A stretch of DNA of 64,000 bases from Marinobacter mobilis (GCF_900106945.1 NZ_FNNE01000001.1:434001-498000), one strand, 5' to 3'; numbered from the stretch's first letter, positions 16,260-23,966 are shown. Translations and numbers: made by a program. Notes: generated by a model not told the origin, from the letters alone.

Positions 16260-17609
16260 TCAGCCGAGGGTGGCCGGCAGTTCCAGGGTGGCGGCCAAGC
16301 CACCGCTGGGGCTGAGTTCAAACATCAGTGAGCCATGGTAGCGTTCCGCGAGATCGCGGACGATGGCCAGGCCAATACCGTGGCCCGGGGTCTGCTGATC
16401 CAGACGAACACCCCGGGTGCCGAGGCTATCCAGTTGGCCCGGGGCGACACCGGGACCGTCATCCTCGACCCGAACCGTCAGCGTACCGTTGTTCGCCGCC
16501 AGTCTCAGAATCACCTGTTTCTCAGCCCATTTGCCCGCGTTGTCGAGCAGGTTGCCGAGCATTTCATTGAGGTCGTGCTCGTCCACTGGCCAGGTGGCTT
16601 CCGGAGCCAGCGCTGTCACCAGTTCAAAGTGGCTATCAGGGTAAAGCCTGCCGAGCATCCACAGCAGCTCCCGAGCCTGTTTCAGAGGGTGAGCCTGGTG
16701 GCCGATCCGTGGTCCGGCGATCTGTTCCCTGCGCAGCTCTGCCTCCAACTGCTGATCAATATCGGCCAGCTTGCGAACCAGTTGTTGCCGTGACTGCTGA
16801 TCGAGTGGGCGCTGGTCGTCCTCCAGAATCTGACGAACCGCTGCAATCGGGGTCTTGATGCTGTGAGACAGGTTGGCCAGTGCGTTGCGCGAATGACTGA
16901 GGCGTTGCTCCAGGGTGTTGAGCAGAGCGTTGATCTGGTCCGTGAGTGGCGCAAATTCGGCGGGCATGCGCTGATCCAGTCGTTCCCGTTCACCGGCCTG
17001 AAGCTGCAGCAGAGCTTGTTGTATGCCCCGGACAGAACGCAGCGCCAGATGAACCGCCAGAAAGATCATGCCGACCAACATCAGCAACAGAGTGCCTGAA
17101 AGCACGGCGGTCCAGAGGTGAAGCTTGGTTTCCCCCCGGGTCAGTGCGGTGAGATCCTCGGCCACCACGATGGTAAATGGCGTTCCTTCAAAGTCGCCGC
17201 TGCGCCGGTAGGCCAGGTAGCTGATCGTCGTGGAGCTTCCTGCCAGTTCTGCGCTGGCGCTGATGATGCCATTTTCCTGTCCCGTCAGTAACGGCGTCAG
17301 CACCGGTTGCCAGGATTCCGGGGATACTTTTTGCTGATCTCCCATTCCGATCGCAAAGGCATGGTGAAAAACTTCTTCCACCGACCGGCCCGCGTCGCCA
17401 AAGGGCCTGTTCTGGCTCAGGGCTTCCTGAAGCTGGTGTTCAATAAAGTTGGCTTCTTCCAGTAATCGTGATTTCGCGAACGACCGCGACATGTGCTCCA
17501 GCAGCAGACCATGAACCAGCCAGGCCAGGATGATGACTGTGACCGCAGCGGGAAGGAGCCAGGCAAACAGGGTTACCCGGATGGAGTAAACGGTTCTAGT
17601 CCTGGGCAT
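16260..17609 (-). CDS. Sensor histidine kinase of the copper-island two-component system (PhoQ-like)
   Basis: About 449 residues. Two membrane helices (about 12-34 and 170-192) flank a periplasmic sensor domain of some 130 residues. Then come a HAMP-like linker, the H-box LSHSIKTPIAAV with the phospho-accepting His, and the ATPase domain with LGNLLDNAGKWAE (N box), DDGPGVAPG and GHGIGLAIVRDLAERY. H and N boxes resemble PhoQ more than EnvZ or CusS. Start at ATG 17609 overlaps the regulator gene by 14 bp. It lies beside copper-resistance genes that share promoter repeats with the regulator, so copper is the likely stimulus. Confidence 0.85.
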   Translation of the reverse strand: MPRTRTVYSIRVTLFAWLLPAAVTVIILAWLVHGLLLEHMSRSFAKSRLLEEANFIEHQLQEALSQNRPFGDAGRSVEEVFHHAFAIGMGDQQKVSPESWQPVLTPLLTGQENGIISASAELAGSSTTISYLAYRRSGDFEGTPFTIVVAEDLTALTRGETKLHLWTAVLSGTLLLMLVGMIFLAVHLALRSVRGIQQALLQLQAGERERLDQRMPAEFAPLTDQINALLNTLEQRLSHSRNALANLSHSIKTPIAAVRQILEDDQRPLDQQSRQQLVRKLADIDQQLEAELRREQIAGPRIGHQAHPLKQARELLWMLGRLYPDSHFELVTALAPEATWPVDEHDLNEMLGNLLDNAGKWAEKQVILRLAANNGTLTVRVEDDGPGVAPGQLDSLGTRGVRLDQQTPGHGIGLAIVRDLAERYHGSLMFELSPSGGLAATLELPATLG

Positions 17610-18261
17610 GGAAGCGATAACCCTGACCACGCTGGGTGCGGATAGTGTCTTTGCCGATCAGCAGGCGAAGGCGGCGGATATAGGCCTCAATGGTGTTGTC
17701 AGATGGGGTTTCATTGAGGTTATAGAGCTGCTCCATCAGGTCGTCCTTGGAGAACACTTGCGTGGGGCGGCTCATCAGACAGCGCAGCAGGCGGAACTCG
17801 GTGCCGGTGAGGGCATGTTCCTCACCATCCGGGGTGGTGATCCACTGGCGGTTTTCATCAAGCTCGTAGCCCCCCACCTTGAGACAACTCTCGACTCGCC
17901 CCTCGCTACGGCGGATCAAGGCGTTGAGGCGGGCCAGCAGCTCCTCGGTCTGGAACGGCTTGGCCAGATAATCATCGGCGCCGGCTTTCAGACCGTTGAC
18001 CTTGTCCTGCCAGTCGCCCCGCGCGGTAAGGATGAGAACCGGCAGGGTAAGCTTCTGGCTGCGCCACTGGCGCAGCACGTCGAGCCCGCTGCCATCGGGT
18101 AACCCCAGGTCCAGAATGGCAATGCGATAGTCTTCCTGGCTTCCCAGCCGGCAGGCGCGGCTGACGGTATCCGCGCAGTCAACACTATAGCCTGCTCGGG
18201 CCAGCTGGTGGGTCAGCCCGTCGGTCAGCAGTGAGTCATCTTCAACAAGCAGCAAACGCAT
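17596..18261 (-). CDS. OmpR/PhoP-family response regulator of the copper island
   Basis: 221 residues: receiver domain 1-115 with the acidic pair VEDD, phospho-acceptor Asp51 in ILDLGLPDGSG, Thr in LTARGDW and Lys in LAKPF; winged-helix DNA-binding domain from about 125 (LTGTEFRLLRCLM, NTIEAYIRRLRLLIG, RTQRGQGYRF). The start chosen (MRLLLVEDD) is typical of the family; an ATG 15 bases earlier is possible. OmpR-type regulators bind direct repeats spaced about 11 bp. Such a repeat, TTCAG-N6-TTCAG, lies 10 bp before a -10 element in front of this gene and at five other places in the island, so it probably activates itself and the copper genes. Confidence 0.88.
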   Translation of the reverse strand: MRLLLVEDDSLLTDGLTHQLARAGYSVDCADTVSRACRLGSQEDYRIAILDLGLPDGSGLDVLRQWRSQKLTLPVLILTARGDWQDKVNGLKAGADDYLAKPFQTEELLARLNALIRRSEGRVESCLKVGGYELDENRQWITTPDGEEHALTGTEFRLLRCLMSRPTQVFSKDDLMEQLYNLNETPSDNTIEAYIRRLRLLIGKDTIRTQRGQGYRFHAQD

Positions 18262-18295
18262 GGAATGTTCGTCCATAGTGGGCACAAAGCCTGAA

Positions 18296-18327
18296 AGCAT
18301 AGCGTTACAGGCTGAAACCAATCTGAA
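18296..18327 (-). promoter_or_regulatory. TTCAG-N6-TTCAG box and -10 of the response-regulator gene
   Basis: On the minus strand TTCAG-N6-TTCAG (18327-18312), 10 bases, then TATGCT (18301-18296). No -35 hexamer is needed at this spacing, as with PhoP-type activated promoters. It lies about 35 bp before the regulator start and points to autoregulation. Confidence 0.7.
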
Positions 18328-18346
18328 TCAATGATGGCGATGGGCT

Positions 18347-18362
18347 TTCAGAAAGAATTCAG
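18347..18362 (+). promoter_or_regulatory. TTCAG-N6-TTCAG box upstream of the cupredoxin-copA-copB operon
   Basis: Exact direct repeat with 11-bp period, in the orientation of the copper operon and divergent from the box at 18312-18327. CACATT at 18373 is a poor -10. The operon starts 93 bp downstream. Confidence 0.68.
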
Positions 18363-18455
18363 TTTCGTCATGCACATTAACGCCAGTGTGAACGGTGGTT
18401 GCCGGAATGACAATGTAACCACGGGATATTGGACAATAATCAAATCGGAGTGTGT

Positions 18456-19028
18456 ATGACTTCCATGTCACTGAAAGTTCTCGTGTCTGCCGCAGTTTTG
18501 AGTGTATCCGCCGGCGCCTATGCTGCCGGAAGCCATAGCGGTGGCCACCATGCCGGGGAAGGTGATCATGCCAGCGACGGCCATCACAGTGCCGGGAATA
18601 TTGGCCGCGCGGGTAATCCCGAGGATGTGACCCGTACTATCGACATTACTATGTACGACAACTACTACGAGCCGGAAGTCATTGACGTGAACCAGGGCGA
18701 AACCGTGCGGTTCCGCATTACCAACCAGGGTGCGCTGGTCCATGAGTTCAACATCGGTACTGCGGCGATGCACCGCTCTCATCAGGCAGAAATGATGATG
18801 ATGGTGGAGCACGGTGTCCTGAAAGGCGACCACATTGACCACGACATGATGAACATGGATATGGGCAATGGTCACACCATGAAACACGACGACCCCAACA
18901 GCGCCCTGCTGGAACCGGGTCAGAGTGCCGAGGTTATCTGGACCTTCAACGAGCAGGCCAACCTGGAATTCGCCTGCAACGTGCCTGGTCACTACCAGGC
19001 GGGTATGTCCGGTGAATTTGATATCTGA
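18456..19028 (+). CDS. Secreted plastocyanin/azurin-like cupredoxin
   Basis: 190 residues: Sec signal peptide (cleavage near Ala-Tyr-Ala23), a His/Gly-rich N-terminal stretch (GSHSGGHHAGEGDHASDGHH), then a cupredoxin fold. Type-1 copper ligands are His in LVHEFNIGT and the C-terminal Cys-His-Met set in FACNVPGHYQAGM. A Met/His-rich insertion (MMMMVEHG to MNMDMGNGHTMKHDD) adds soft metal sites. ATG 18456 has GGAG 5 bases upstream. First gene of the operon with copA and copB; it should bind or shuttle Cu in the periplasm. Confidence 0.85.
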   Translation: MTSMSLKVLVSAAVLSVSAGAYAAGSHSGGHHAGEGDHASDGHHSAGNIGRAGNPEDVTRTIDITMYDNYYEPEVIDVNQGETVRFRITNQGALVHEFNIGTAAMHRSHQAEMMMMVEHGVLKGDHIDHDMMNMDMGNGHTMKHDDPNSALLEPGQSAEVIWTFNEQANLEFACNVPGHYQAGMSGEFDI

Positions 19029-19046
19029 GCTTAGCAGGCAGTCACT

Positions 19047-20807
19047 ATGAGAGTATTTGTTGTAACGGTATTGGTGAGTTTGCTGTCGTGGGCGGCCCAG
19101 GCCGGGGAGTACAACCTGACGGTAGACCGGGTCACCATCGATGCGGGCGAGTTCACCAAGCAGGGCATTGGCTACAACGGCAGCTCGCCGGGCCCGGTCC
19201 TGCGTTTCAAGGAAGGTGAGGAGGTCACGATCAATGTGACCAACAACCTCGATGTCTCCACTTCCATTCACTGGCATGGGCTGATCCTGCCGTTTCAGAT
19301 GGACGGTGTCCCCGGAATCAGCTACGACGGCATAGCCCCCGGTGAAACCTTTACCTACCGATTCCCCATTGTGCAGAGCGGAACCTACTGGTTCCACAGC
19401 CACAGCGGCTTTCAGGAGCCGGAAGGAGCATTTGGCGCGATCATCATCGAGCCGGAAGGTCGTGAACCGTTCCGCTTTGACCGTGAGTATGTGGTTCAGC
19501 TGACTGACAAGCATCCGCACACCGGGGATCGTATCCTGCGTAACCTGAAAATGTCGGCGGATTACTACAACCGACAGCAGCAGACGGTGGGAGACTTCTT
19601 TGCCGACGCCCAGAGTCAGGGTTTCTGGTCGGCTCTTCAGGATCGTCTGATGTGGGGCGACATGCGCATGATGAAGGCTGACATTGAAGATGTTCAGGGC
19701 TTTGTCGGCATGATTAACGGCAAGTCGCCGGAACAGAACTGGACCGGTCTGTTCGAGCCGGGCGAGCGTATCCGTCTGCGCTTCATCAACTCCTCGGCCA
19801 TGACCTACTTCGATGTGCGCATCCCGGGCCTGGAAATGACCGTGGTTGAGGCTGATGGCAATTATGTTCAGCCGGTTTCCGTCGATGAGTTCCGGATTGG
19901 TGTCGCTGAAACCTACGATGTCATCGTACGGCCCAGAGAAGACCGTGCTTACACCATCTTCGCTGAATCCATGGGTCGCTCGGGCTACGCTCGTGGCACA
20001 CTGGCGACGGCGGAAGGCATGACCGCCGAGGTGCCCGAACTGCGCCCCGCGCCCCTGCTGACCATGGCCGATATGGGCGGTCACAGTGGCATGGATCACA
20101 GCGGTATGGCGATGGGTGACATGGATATGGCCGCGATGGAAAGCGATGGCATGTCAGGCACTGACGGTGCTATGGCCATGGATCATGGCAGTATGAATGG
20201 CGATATGTCCGGCCAGATGGGCGGAAGCATGGCGATGGACCATGCGGCCATGGGGCATGCTATGCCCGAAGCGGATGACAATCCGTTCTATGCCGATGGC
20301 AGTGGCCTGATCCCTGAAGCCGCGAATGGTGGCCGGTTCCTCGCCTACACCGATCTGCGGGCCCAGCGCCCCCTCTATGAGGATCGTGAACCGACGCGGG
20401 AAATCGAGTTGCGCCTGACCGGTAACATGGAGCGCTATATCTGGAGCATCAATGGCGTCAAATATGAAGATGCCGAACCGATCCGCCTGCAGTACGGAGA
20501 GCGGGTGCGCTTCAAGTTCGTCAATGAAACCATGATGACTCACCCCATGCACCTTCATGGCATGTGGTCGATCCTCGACGTAGGCCAGGATAAATGGAAC
20601 CCGATCAAGCATGTGATCAGCGTCGCCCCGGCCACGACTGTGTATATGGAAACGGAAGTAGATGCTCCCGGCGAATGGGCATTCCACTGCCATCTCTCCT
20701 ATCACGCAGCCTCCGGCATGTTCCGTAAGGTCATTGTGGAAGGCGGCCCGGATTCAGTCGCCGACGGAGACGCGGAGGCCGTTGACGGCCAGGAAGGTGA
20801 GGCATGA
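19047..20807 (+). CDS. copA: Multicopper oxidase CopA (periplasmic copper resistance)
   Basis: 586 residues, three cupredoxin domains. Copper-cluster motifs: HWHG and WFHSHSG in domain 1, HPMHLHGMW and WAFHCHLSYHAASGMF at the C-terminus. Oxidises Cu(I) to Cu(II) in the periplasm. Between residues about 345 and 410 lies a Met/His/Gly-rich insert with more than 20 methionines. The signal peptide (MRVFVVTVLVSLLSWAAQA) looks like Sec rather than the twin-arginine signal usual for CopA, which is odd for a folded cuproenzyme. It follows the cupredoxin gene by 18 bp and overlaps copB by 4 bp (ATGA). Confidence 0.93.
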   Translation: MRVFVVTVLVSLLSWAAQAGEYNLTVDRVTIDAGEFTKQGIGYNGSSPGPVLRFKEGEEVTINVTNNLDVSTSIHWHGLILPFQMDGVPGISYDGIAPGETFTYRFPIVQSGTYWFHSHSGFQEPEGAFGAIIIEPEGREPFRFDREYVVQLTDKHPHTGDRILRNLKMSADYYNRQQQTVGDFFADAQSQGFWSALQDRLMWGDMRMMKADIEDVQGFVGMINGKSPEQNWTGLFEPGERIRLRFINSSAMTYFDVRIPGLEMTVVEADGNYVQPVSVDEFRIGVAETYDVIVRPREDRAYTIFAESMGRSGYARGTLATAEGMTAEVPELRPAPLLTMADMGGHSGMDHSGMAMGDMDMAAMESDGMSGTDGAMAMDHGSMNGDMSGQMGGSMAMDHAAMGHAMPEADDNPFYADGSGLIPEAANGGRFLAYTDLRAQRPLYEDREPTREIELRLTGNMERYIWSINGVKYEDAEPIRLQYGERVRFKFVNETMMTHPMHLHGMWSILDVGQDKWNPIKHVISVAPATTVYMETEVDAPGEWAFHCHLSYHAASGMFRKVIVEGGPDSVADGDAEAVDGQEGEA

Positions 20808-21547
20808 TCAGACAAATGGCCGCCACCTCTTGGCTCGCTTTGTTGATGGCTGCTCCGCTGGCGACAGCTCAGGCTGCCGTCAGTGAACAGGAAGATACCC
20901 AGTCTGCCCGTTATTTCTGGGGTGTTCAGTTCGAGGAGTTCGAGTACCGCTACAGCGATGATGACGAAGAGTTGGGAGTCTGGAAGGCGGATGCCTTCTA
21001 CGGAACCGACGAATTCAAGTTGCGCTGGTTGTCCAATGGCGAGTACGCAATCGAGGAACAGGCCTACGAGCAGCTTGAAAACCAGCTGGTAGGGCAGATG
21101 CCGGTGTCCGACTTCTTTGATGTCAAAGCCGGCGTCAGGATCGATACTCCCGAAGGGCCCGACCGCACCTATGCGGTGCTGGGCGTGACGGGCTTGGCTC
21201 CGCAGTGGTTTGAAGTGGATGCCAACCTTTACGTCAGCAAGGACGGCGATACGTCAGCGGAACTCGATGCCGAGTATGAACTGCTGATCACCAACTACTG
21301 GATTCTGGTCGCTTCGCTTGATGCTACGGTCGCGTTCAGTGAAGACCGGGAGATCGGTGTCGGCAAAGGGCTGGTGTCGACCGAGACGGGACTGAAACTG
21401 GGGTATGACCTGATCGATCGGTCTTTTTCACCCTATTTTGGGGTGGTCCACGAACGGAAATACGGAGACACCGCTGACTTCGCTGAGGCAGGTGGTGGCA
21501 GCACCGAGGACTGGTTTGCGGTCGTCGGGGCTAGGCTCTCTTTCTGA
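20804..21547 (+). CDS. copB: Copper resistance protein B (outer-membrane beta-barrel)
   Basis: 247 residues with signal peptide (cleaved near AQA), then amphipathic strands alternating YRYSD, FKLRWLSNGEY, VKAGVRIDTPEGPDRTYAVLGVTGLAPQWF, ending in WFAVVGARLSF with terminal Phe for BAM insertion. The N-terminal Met/His-rich metal-binding region seen in many CopB proteins is absent, giving a short form. Overlaps copA by 4 bp and ends the operon at a terminator. A second copy of its last 14 codons survives at 22583-22627. Confidence 0.9.
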   Translation: MIRQMAATSWLALLMAAPLATAQAAVSEQEDTQSARYFWGVQFEEFEYRYSDDDEELGVWKADAFYGTDEFKLRWLSNGEYAIEEQAYEQLENQLVGQMPVSDFFDVKAGVRIDTPEGPDRTYAVLGVTGLAPQWFEVDANLYVSKDGDTSAELDAEYELLITNYWILVASLDATVAFSEDREIGVGKGLVSTETGLKLGYDLIDRSFSPYFGVVHERKYGDTADFAEAGGGSTEDWFAVVGARLSF

Positions 21548-21554
21548 GGGCTCA

Positions 21555-21590
21555 CAAGGGCTCGGGGTGAATGCCTCGGGCCCTTTTGCT
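21555..21590 (+). terminator. Intrinsic terminator of the copper operon
   Basis: AAGGGC-T-CGGGG with complementary CCTCG-G-GCCCTT, followed by TTTTGCTTT, directly after the copB stop. Confidence 0.75.
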
Positions 21591-21621
21591 TTGTAAGACA
21601 CCTTTGAATAAGGAATCCGTA

Positions 21622-21637
21622 TTCCGCTCAACTTCAG
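21622..21637 (+). promoter_or_regulatory. Degenerate TTCCG-N6-TTCAG box before the His-rich ORF
   Basis: Same 11-bp period as the six exact boxes but one mismatch in the first half-site. It lies 63 bp before the His-rich small ORF at 21701. No convincing -10 follows. Confidence 0.4.
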
Positions 21638-21700
21638 GTCGCGCTGTTTTGAGCTACTGTTGATAGAGGCGGTAACGCTCAGGCAGGGAAGGAGCAGCCC

Positions 21701-21823
21701 ATGAAGCAGGCTCATCAACATCGTCACGAGCACGACCGTCACGAATGCCGGGAACCTCAAACTGGCGTGACTGATACCTTCCCATGCCCCCTCAGATCGT
21801 CCGGAGTGGCAGGCTACCGTTGA
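21701..21823 (+). CDS. His-rich 40-residue peptide, possible truncated metal-transport gene
   Basis: Opens with MKQAHQHRHEHDRHEC (six His in 16 residues), has an excellent ribosome-binding site (AAGGAG, 7 bases before ATG), and stops after a non-distinctive tail with one CP pair. A His-rich opening followed by a short spacer is common at the N-terminus of copper P-type ATPases, so this may be the 5' stub of a deleted gene; it may equally be an intact metallopeptide. It lies in gene-poor DNA between copB and a decayed copB copy. Confidence 0.45.
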   Translation: MKQAHQHRHEHDRHECREPQTGVTDTFPCPLRSSGVAGYR

Positions 21824-21867
21824 TTCAGGTCAACGCAGGCATCGATAGGCTGCGGAGGACGCTTGTA

Positions 21868-21899
21868 TTCAGGCGTAATTCAGTTTCAGCTGCTGTCAT
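21868..21899 (+). promoter_or_regulatory. TTCAG-N6-TTCAG box with -10, driving a short hairpin transcript
   Basis: Exact box at 21868-21883, then 10 bases, then TGTCAT (21894-21899, 4 of 6 match). Predicted start near 21906. The only thing downstream before a terminator-like hairpin is a five-codon frame (MVYGK) with a modest ribosome-binding site. Confidence 0.6.
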
Positions 21900-21941
21900 A
21901 GGAACAGAGAGAAGTGATGGTTTACGGCAAATGAATAGGCC

Positions 21942-21970
21942 AGTCAGCCGCAACACGGTTGCGGCTGACT
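21942..21970 (+). terminator. 13-bp perfect hairpin with T-rich tail
   Basis: Stem 21942-21954 paired with 21958-21970, loop ACG, then GTATGGTTGTTTGTTTG. With the box at 21868 it would define a transcript of about 75-85 nt. Confidence 0.6.
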
Positions 21971-22022
21971 GTATGGTTGTTTGTTTGAATTCGTAAATTA
22001 AATACTTTGTGTTGATATTGGA

Positions 22023-22232
22023 TTACTGTTCGGGTCTGTTGTTTATGTGGGTGTTTTCCTGTTGCCCGTGTTTGTTTTGTTGTTGCATATAAAGGCTTCC
22101 CGAAGGATCAGTATCGGCTGACTTTTCTGGATAACTGCGAGCTTCGTTGATTCGGTCTGCCAGGCCTGAGTCGGCATGGGTGGTTGCTGAGAACAGTACG
22201 GCTACTATCGAGAAAATGATTGATTTTTTCAT
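22023..22232 (-). CDS. Small secreted protein in the copper island, unknown
   Basis: 69 residues: clear Sec signal peptide (MKKSIIFSIVAVLFSATTHA) and a 49-residue hydrophilic mature part rich in Gln, Asn and His (MQQQNKHGQQENTHINNRPEQ). AAGGAAT lies 8 bases before the ATG. The DNA around it (about 21970-22500) is much richer in AT than the neighbours, a sign of transfer or relaxed selection. A minus-strand TTCAG box lies 190 bp upstream, so it may be induced with the copper genes. No family recognised. Confidence 0.65.
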   Translation of the reverse strand: MKKSIIFSIVAVLFSATTHADSGLADRINEARSYPEKSADTDPSGSLYMQQQNKHGQQENTHINNRPEQ

Positions 22233-22422
22233 TATTTATTCCTTTTTTTTGATGTTTGATATGTAAAGTCTGTTTAAGGCTGTAAATCTTGAGTTAAGGA
22301 CTTTCAGCGAGACGATTGACTATAAGGATTAAGCTTTAAAAAACTTGGTGCCAATGCCCTTTTGGCAGGTTTTTCGTCGTTCTCCTTTTGTCCGGTTTTC
22401 GGCGTTAGTTAATCATCTATTT

Positions 22423-22438
22423 CTGAACTGTTTCTGAA
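22423..22438 (-). promoter_or_regulatory. TTCAG-N6-TTCAG box, minus orientation
   Basis: Exact box reading towards the small secreted gene at 22232; after 10 bases TTAACT (22412-22407) could serve as -10. Predicted leader about 170 bases. The rest of the AT-rich gap 22233-22527 shows nothing recognisable. Confidence 0.58.
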
Positions 22439-22527
22439 AATTCCGATATTGTTGTTGGGATTTGATATGGGCGTTTCATGGATGTTTTTTATATATAGTG
22501 AGTCAGTATTCAGGGGCTGCCTGAATA

Positions 22528-22543
22528 TTCAGGTTAAATTCAG
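22528..22543 (+). promoter_or_regulatory. TTCAG-N6-TTCAG box before the copB remnant
   Basis: Exact box; a further TTCAG lies 19 bp upstream at 22509. It is only 40 bp before the surviving tail of a copB copy, as if a deletion removed the gene between promoter and 3' end. Confidence 0.58.
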
Positions 22544-22582
22544 TCGTCGCGACATCAGGGCGACATGCGGCGGTGTGGCGAT

Positions 22583-22627
22583 CCTGAACAGTGGTTCGCA
22601 GTGATCGGTGCTAAGCTGATGTTCTGA
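22583..22627 (+). pseudogene. Remnant of a second copB gene (last 14 codons)
   Basis: Encodes PEQWFAVIGAKLMF and stop. The intact copB ends in TEDWFAVVGARLSF. Matching positions, the terminal Phe and an intact downstream terminator show this is the 3' end of a lost copB paralog. Upstream the similarity stops abruptly within about 20 bp. Confidence 0.7.
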
Positions 22628-22652
22628 GAGCCTGCCTTTCAGACGTTCATTG

Positions 22653-22687
22653 AAACCGGTAATGGTTAGCCATTACCGGTTTTTTTA
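22653..22687 (+). terminator. Intrinsic terminator after the copB remnant
   Basis: 13-bp perfect stem (22653-22665 with 22670-22682), loop TTAG, T-run through 22686. Confidence 0.9.
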
Positions 22688-22773
22688 TGTCTGGCCTGTT
22701 TGCTGGTTACAGAACCATCGCCTTGCTGACCTGGGTCAATTTGCCGGCCGGTATTCGCTGTCATGGTGACTTT

Positions 22774-22789
22774 TTCAGCTTCAATTCAG
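22774..22789 (+). promoter_or_regulatory. TTCAG-N6-TTCAG box upstream of the helical-bundle gene
   Basis: Exact box, 57 bp before the ATG at 22846. TTAGAT/TAGATA at 22800-22806, about 10 bases on, is the candidate -10. Confidence 0.65.
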
Positions 22790-22845
22790 CCAACGCTGTT
22801 TAGATAACTTTTAGATTACAGAGACGCACAGGGGAGTCGAACCTT

Positions 22846-23304
22846 ATGGAGATCAAGACGTTTCGTGAACTGATTGACTGGACCCGGGATCTGCACCAGC
22901 ACCTGTCAGACTGCCTGGCCCACTGTTCCGGGGAACACAAGCAGGAGCGCGCCCAGGCGCTGTTGCAGTACCTCGCCGATCACGAGTCCGAACTGGCGAA
23001 CATCGTCGCCGAGTTCGAGCACCAGGGTAATCACAAGGCCATGGAAACCCGGGTTTACGACTACCTCAACCACCACCCACTGGAAACTCATCGCACGTGT
23101 TCACTGCCCTACGCTGAGATGTCCTTCGAGCAGATCAGCCACGAAGTATTCGATTTCCATGACCAGATCATGGACCTGTACAAAACTCTGGTGAGTAAGG
23201 CCGATATCCCGGAAGCGCAGGATCTCCTGCAGGCCCTGCTGACAATGGAGGAACACGAAGCCATGCGGCTGGCGCGCCAGATTGGCCGGATGGATGACGT
23301 TTAA
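22846..23304 (+). CDS. Putative four-helix-bundle metal-binding protein
   Basis: 152-residue soluble protein, almost all helix, rich in His, Glu and Cys. Helices carry DLHQHLSDCLAHCSGEHKQERAQ, LADHESELANIVAEFEHQ, SHEVFDFHDQIMDLYKTL and LLTMEEHEAMRLARQIG. Spaced His/Glu pairs, including E-x-x-H-E, suggest a ferritin- or hemerythrin-like metal site, but the canonical hemerythrin signature is missing. A TTCAG box lies just upstream and a Met-rich periplasmic gene 49 bp downstream, so a copper or iron role in the same regulon is likely. Confidence 0.6.
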   Translation: MEIKTFRELIDWTRDLHQHLSDCLAHCSGEHKQERAQALLQYLADHESELANIVAEFEHQGNHKAMETRVYDYLNHHPLETHRTCSLPYAEMSFEQISHEVFDFHDQIMDLYKTLVSKADIPEAQDLLQALLTMEEHEAMRLARQIGRMDDV

Positions 23305-23353
23305 GCACACCAACAATCACTGTGGATTTGGAATTGTTCTCAGGAGAATTACC

Positions 23354-23875
23354 ATGACTAATTGGAAACCCGTTGTATTGGCGTCACTCATTGGCGTTGT
23401 CGCTGCCCCGGCATTTGCTCACTATGGCCATGAAAACTGGGCCCCGGACGATAGGCCAATGGGAGACCCGAATGAGATGTACGAGCAGATGGAAGAGCAC
23501 ATGGAGGAGATGCATGAGCTCATGGAGTCCATCCATGAAGAAGGACCGGGGGCCAAACGCCAGGAACTGATGACGGAGCACATGGATCTGATGCAGCGCT
23601 ACATGTATCAGATGCACGGTGGAATGATGGGGCAGGGTATGGGTCAAGGTATGGGACAGGGTATGGGTCAAGGTATGACCGGAGGATCCGGGCAGATGCC
23701 CGGTCAGAATGCGGGCATGATGAACCAGGACCGCGGTGCCGGCGCACAAGGACAGGGACCCGGAGCTATGAACCAGGGCCAGCGCATGCAGCAGATGGAG
23801 CGGCGGGTGGACCAGATGCAGTTGATGATGGAGCAGATGCTGCAGAACCAGCGGGAAATGATGCGGGGCAACTAG
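23354..23875 (+). CDS. Met-rich periplasmic protein with GMGQ repeats
   Basis: 173 residues: signal peptide ending in APAFA, then a sequence with over 35 Met. The centre holds tandem G-M-G-Q units encoded by an imperfect 12-bp repeat at about 23632-23675. Flanking parts are Met/Glu/His helices (MYEQMEEHMEEMHELMESIHEE; MQQMERRVDQMQLMMEQMLQNQREMM). Methionine clusters bind Cu(I) or Ag(I), so this should be a periplasmic copper-binding protein. AGGAG lies 7 bases before ATG 23354. Repeat number may vary between strains. Confidence 0.75.
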   Translation: MTNWKPVVLASLIGVVAAPAFAHYGHENWAPDDRPMGDPNEMYEQMEEHMEEMHELMESIHEEGPGAKRQELMTEHMDLMQRYMYQMHGGMMGQGMGQGMGQGMGQGMTGGSGQMPGQNAGMMNQDRGAGAQGQGPGAMNQGQRMQQMERRVDQMQLMMEQMLQNQREMMRGN

Positions 23876-23966
23876 TGTCCTGACTGGGCGGTTTGGTGCT
23901 GGGCTGGAAAATGGGTTTTACTGAAGAGCGAGGGAAAGGAAACTTCACTCTTCAGGAGGCTTTGGC

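Noticed and set aside
18468-20099. 543-codon minus-strand frame opposite the cupredoxin and copA genes
   Set aside because: Its His/Val-rich composition is the complement of Met/Asp/His codons in the real genes; no start signal.
21784-21996. 70-codon plus-strand frame in the copper debris
   Set aside because: No ribosome-binding site; it crosses a TTCAG box and the 13-bp hairpin, and composition is not protein-like.
23632-23675. CRISPR-like tandem repeat
   Set aside because: The 12-bp units are contiguous and encode Gly-Met-Gly-Gln; no spacers.
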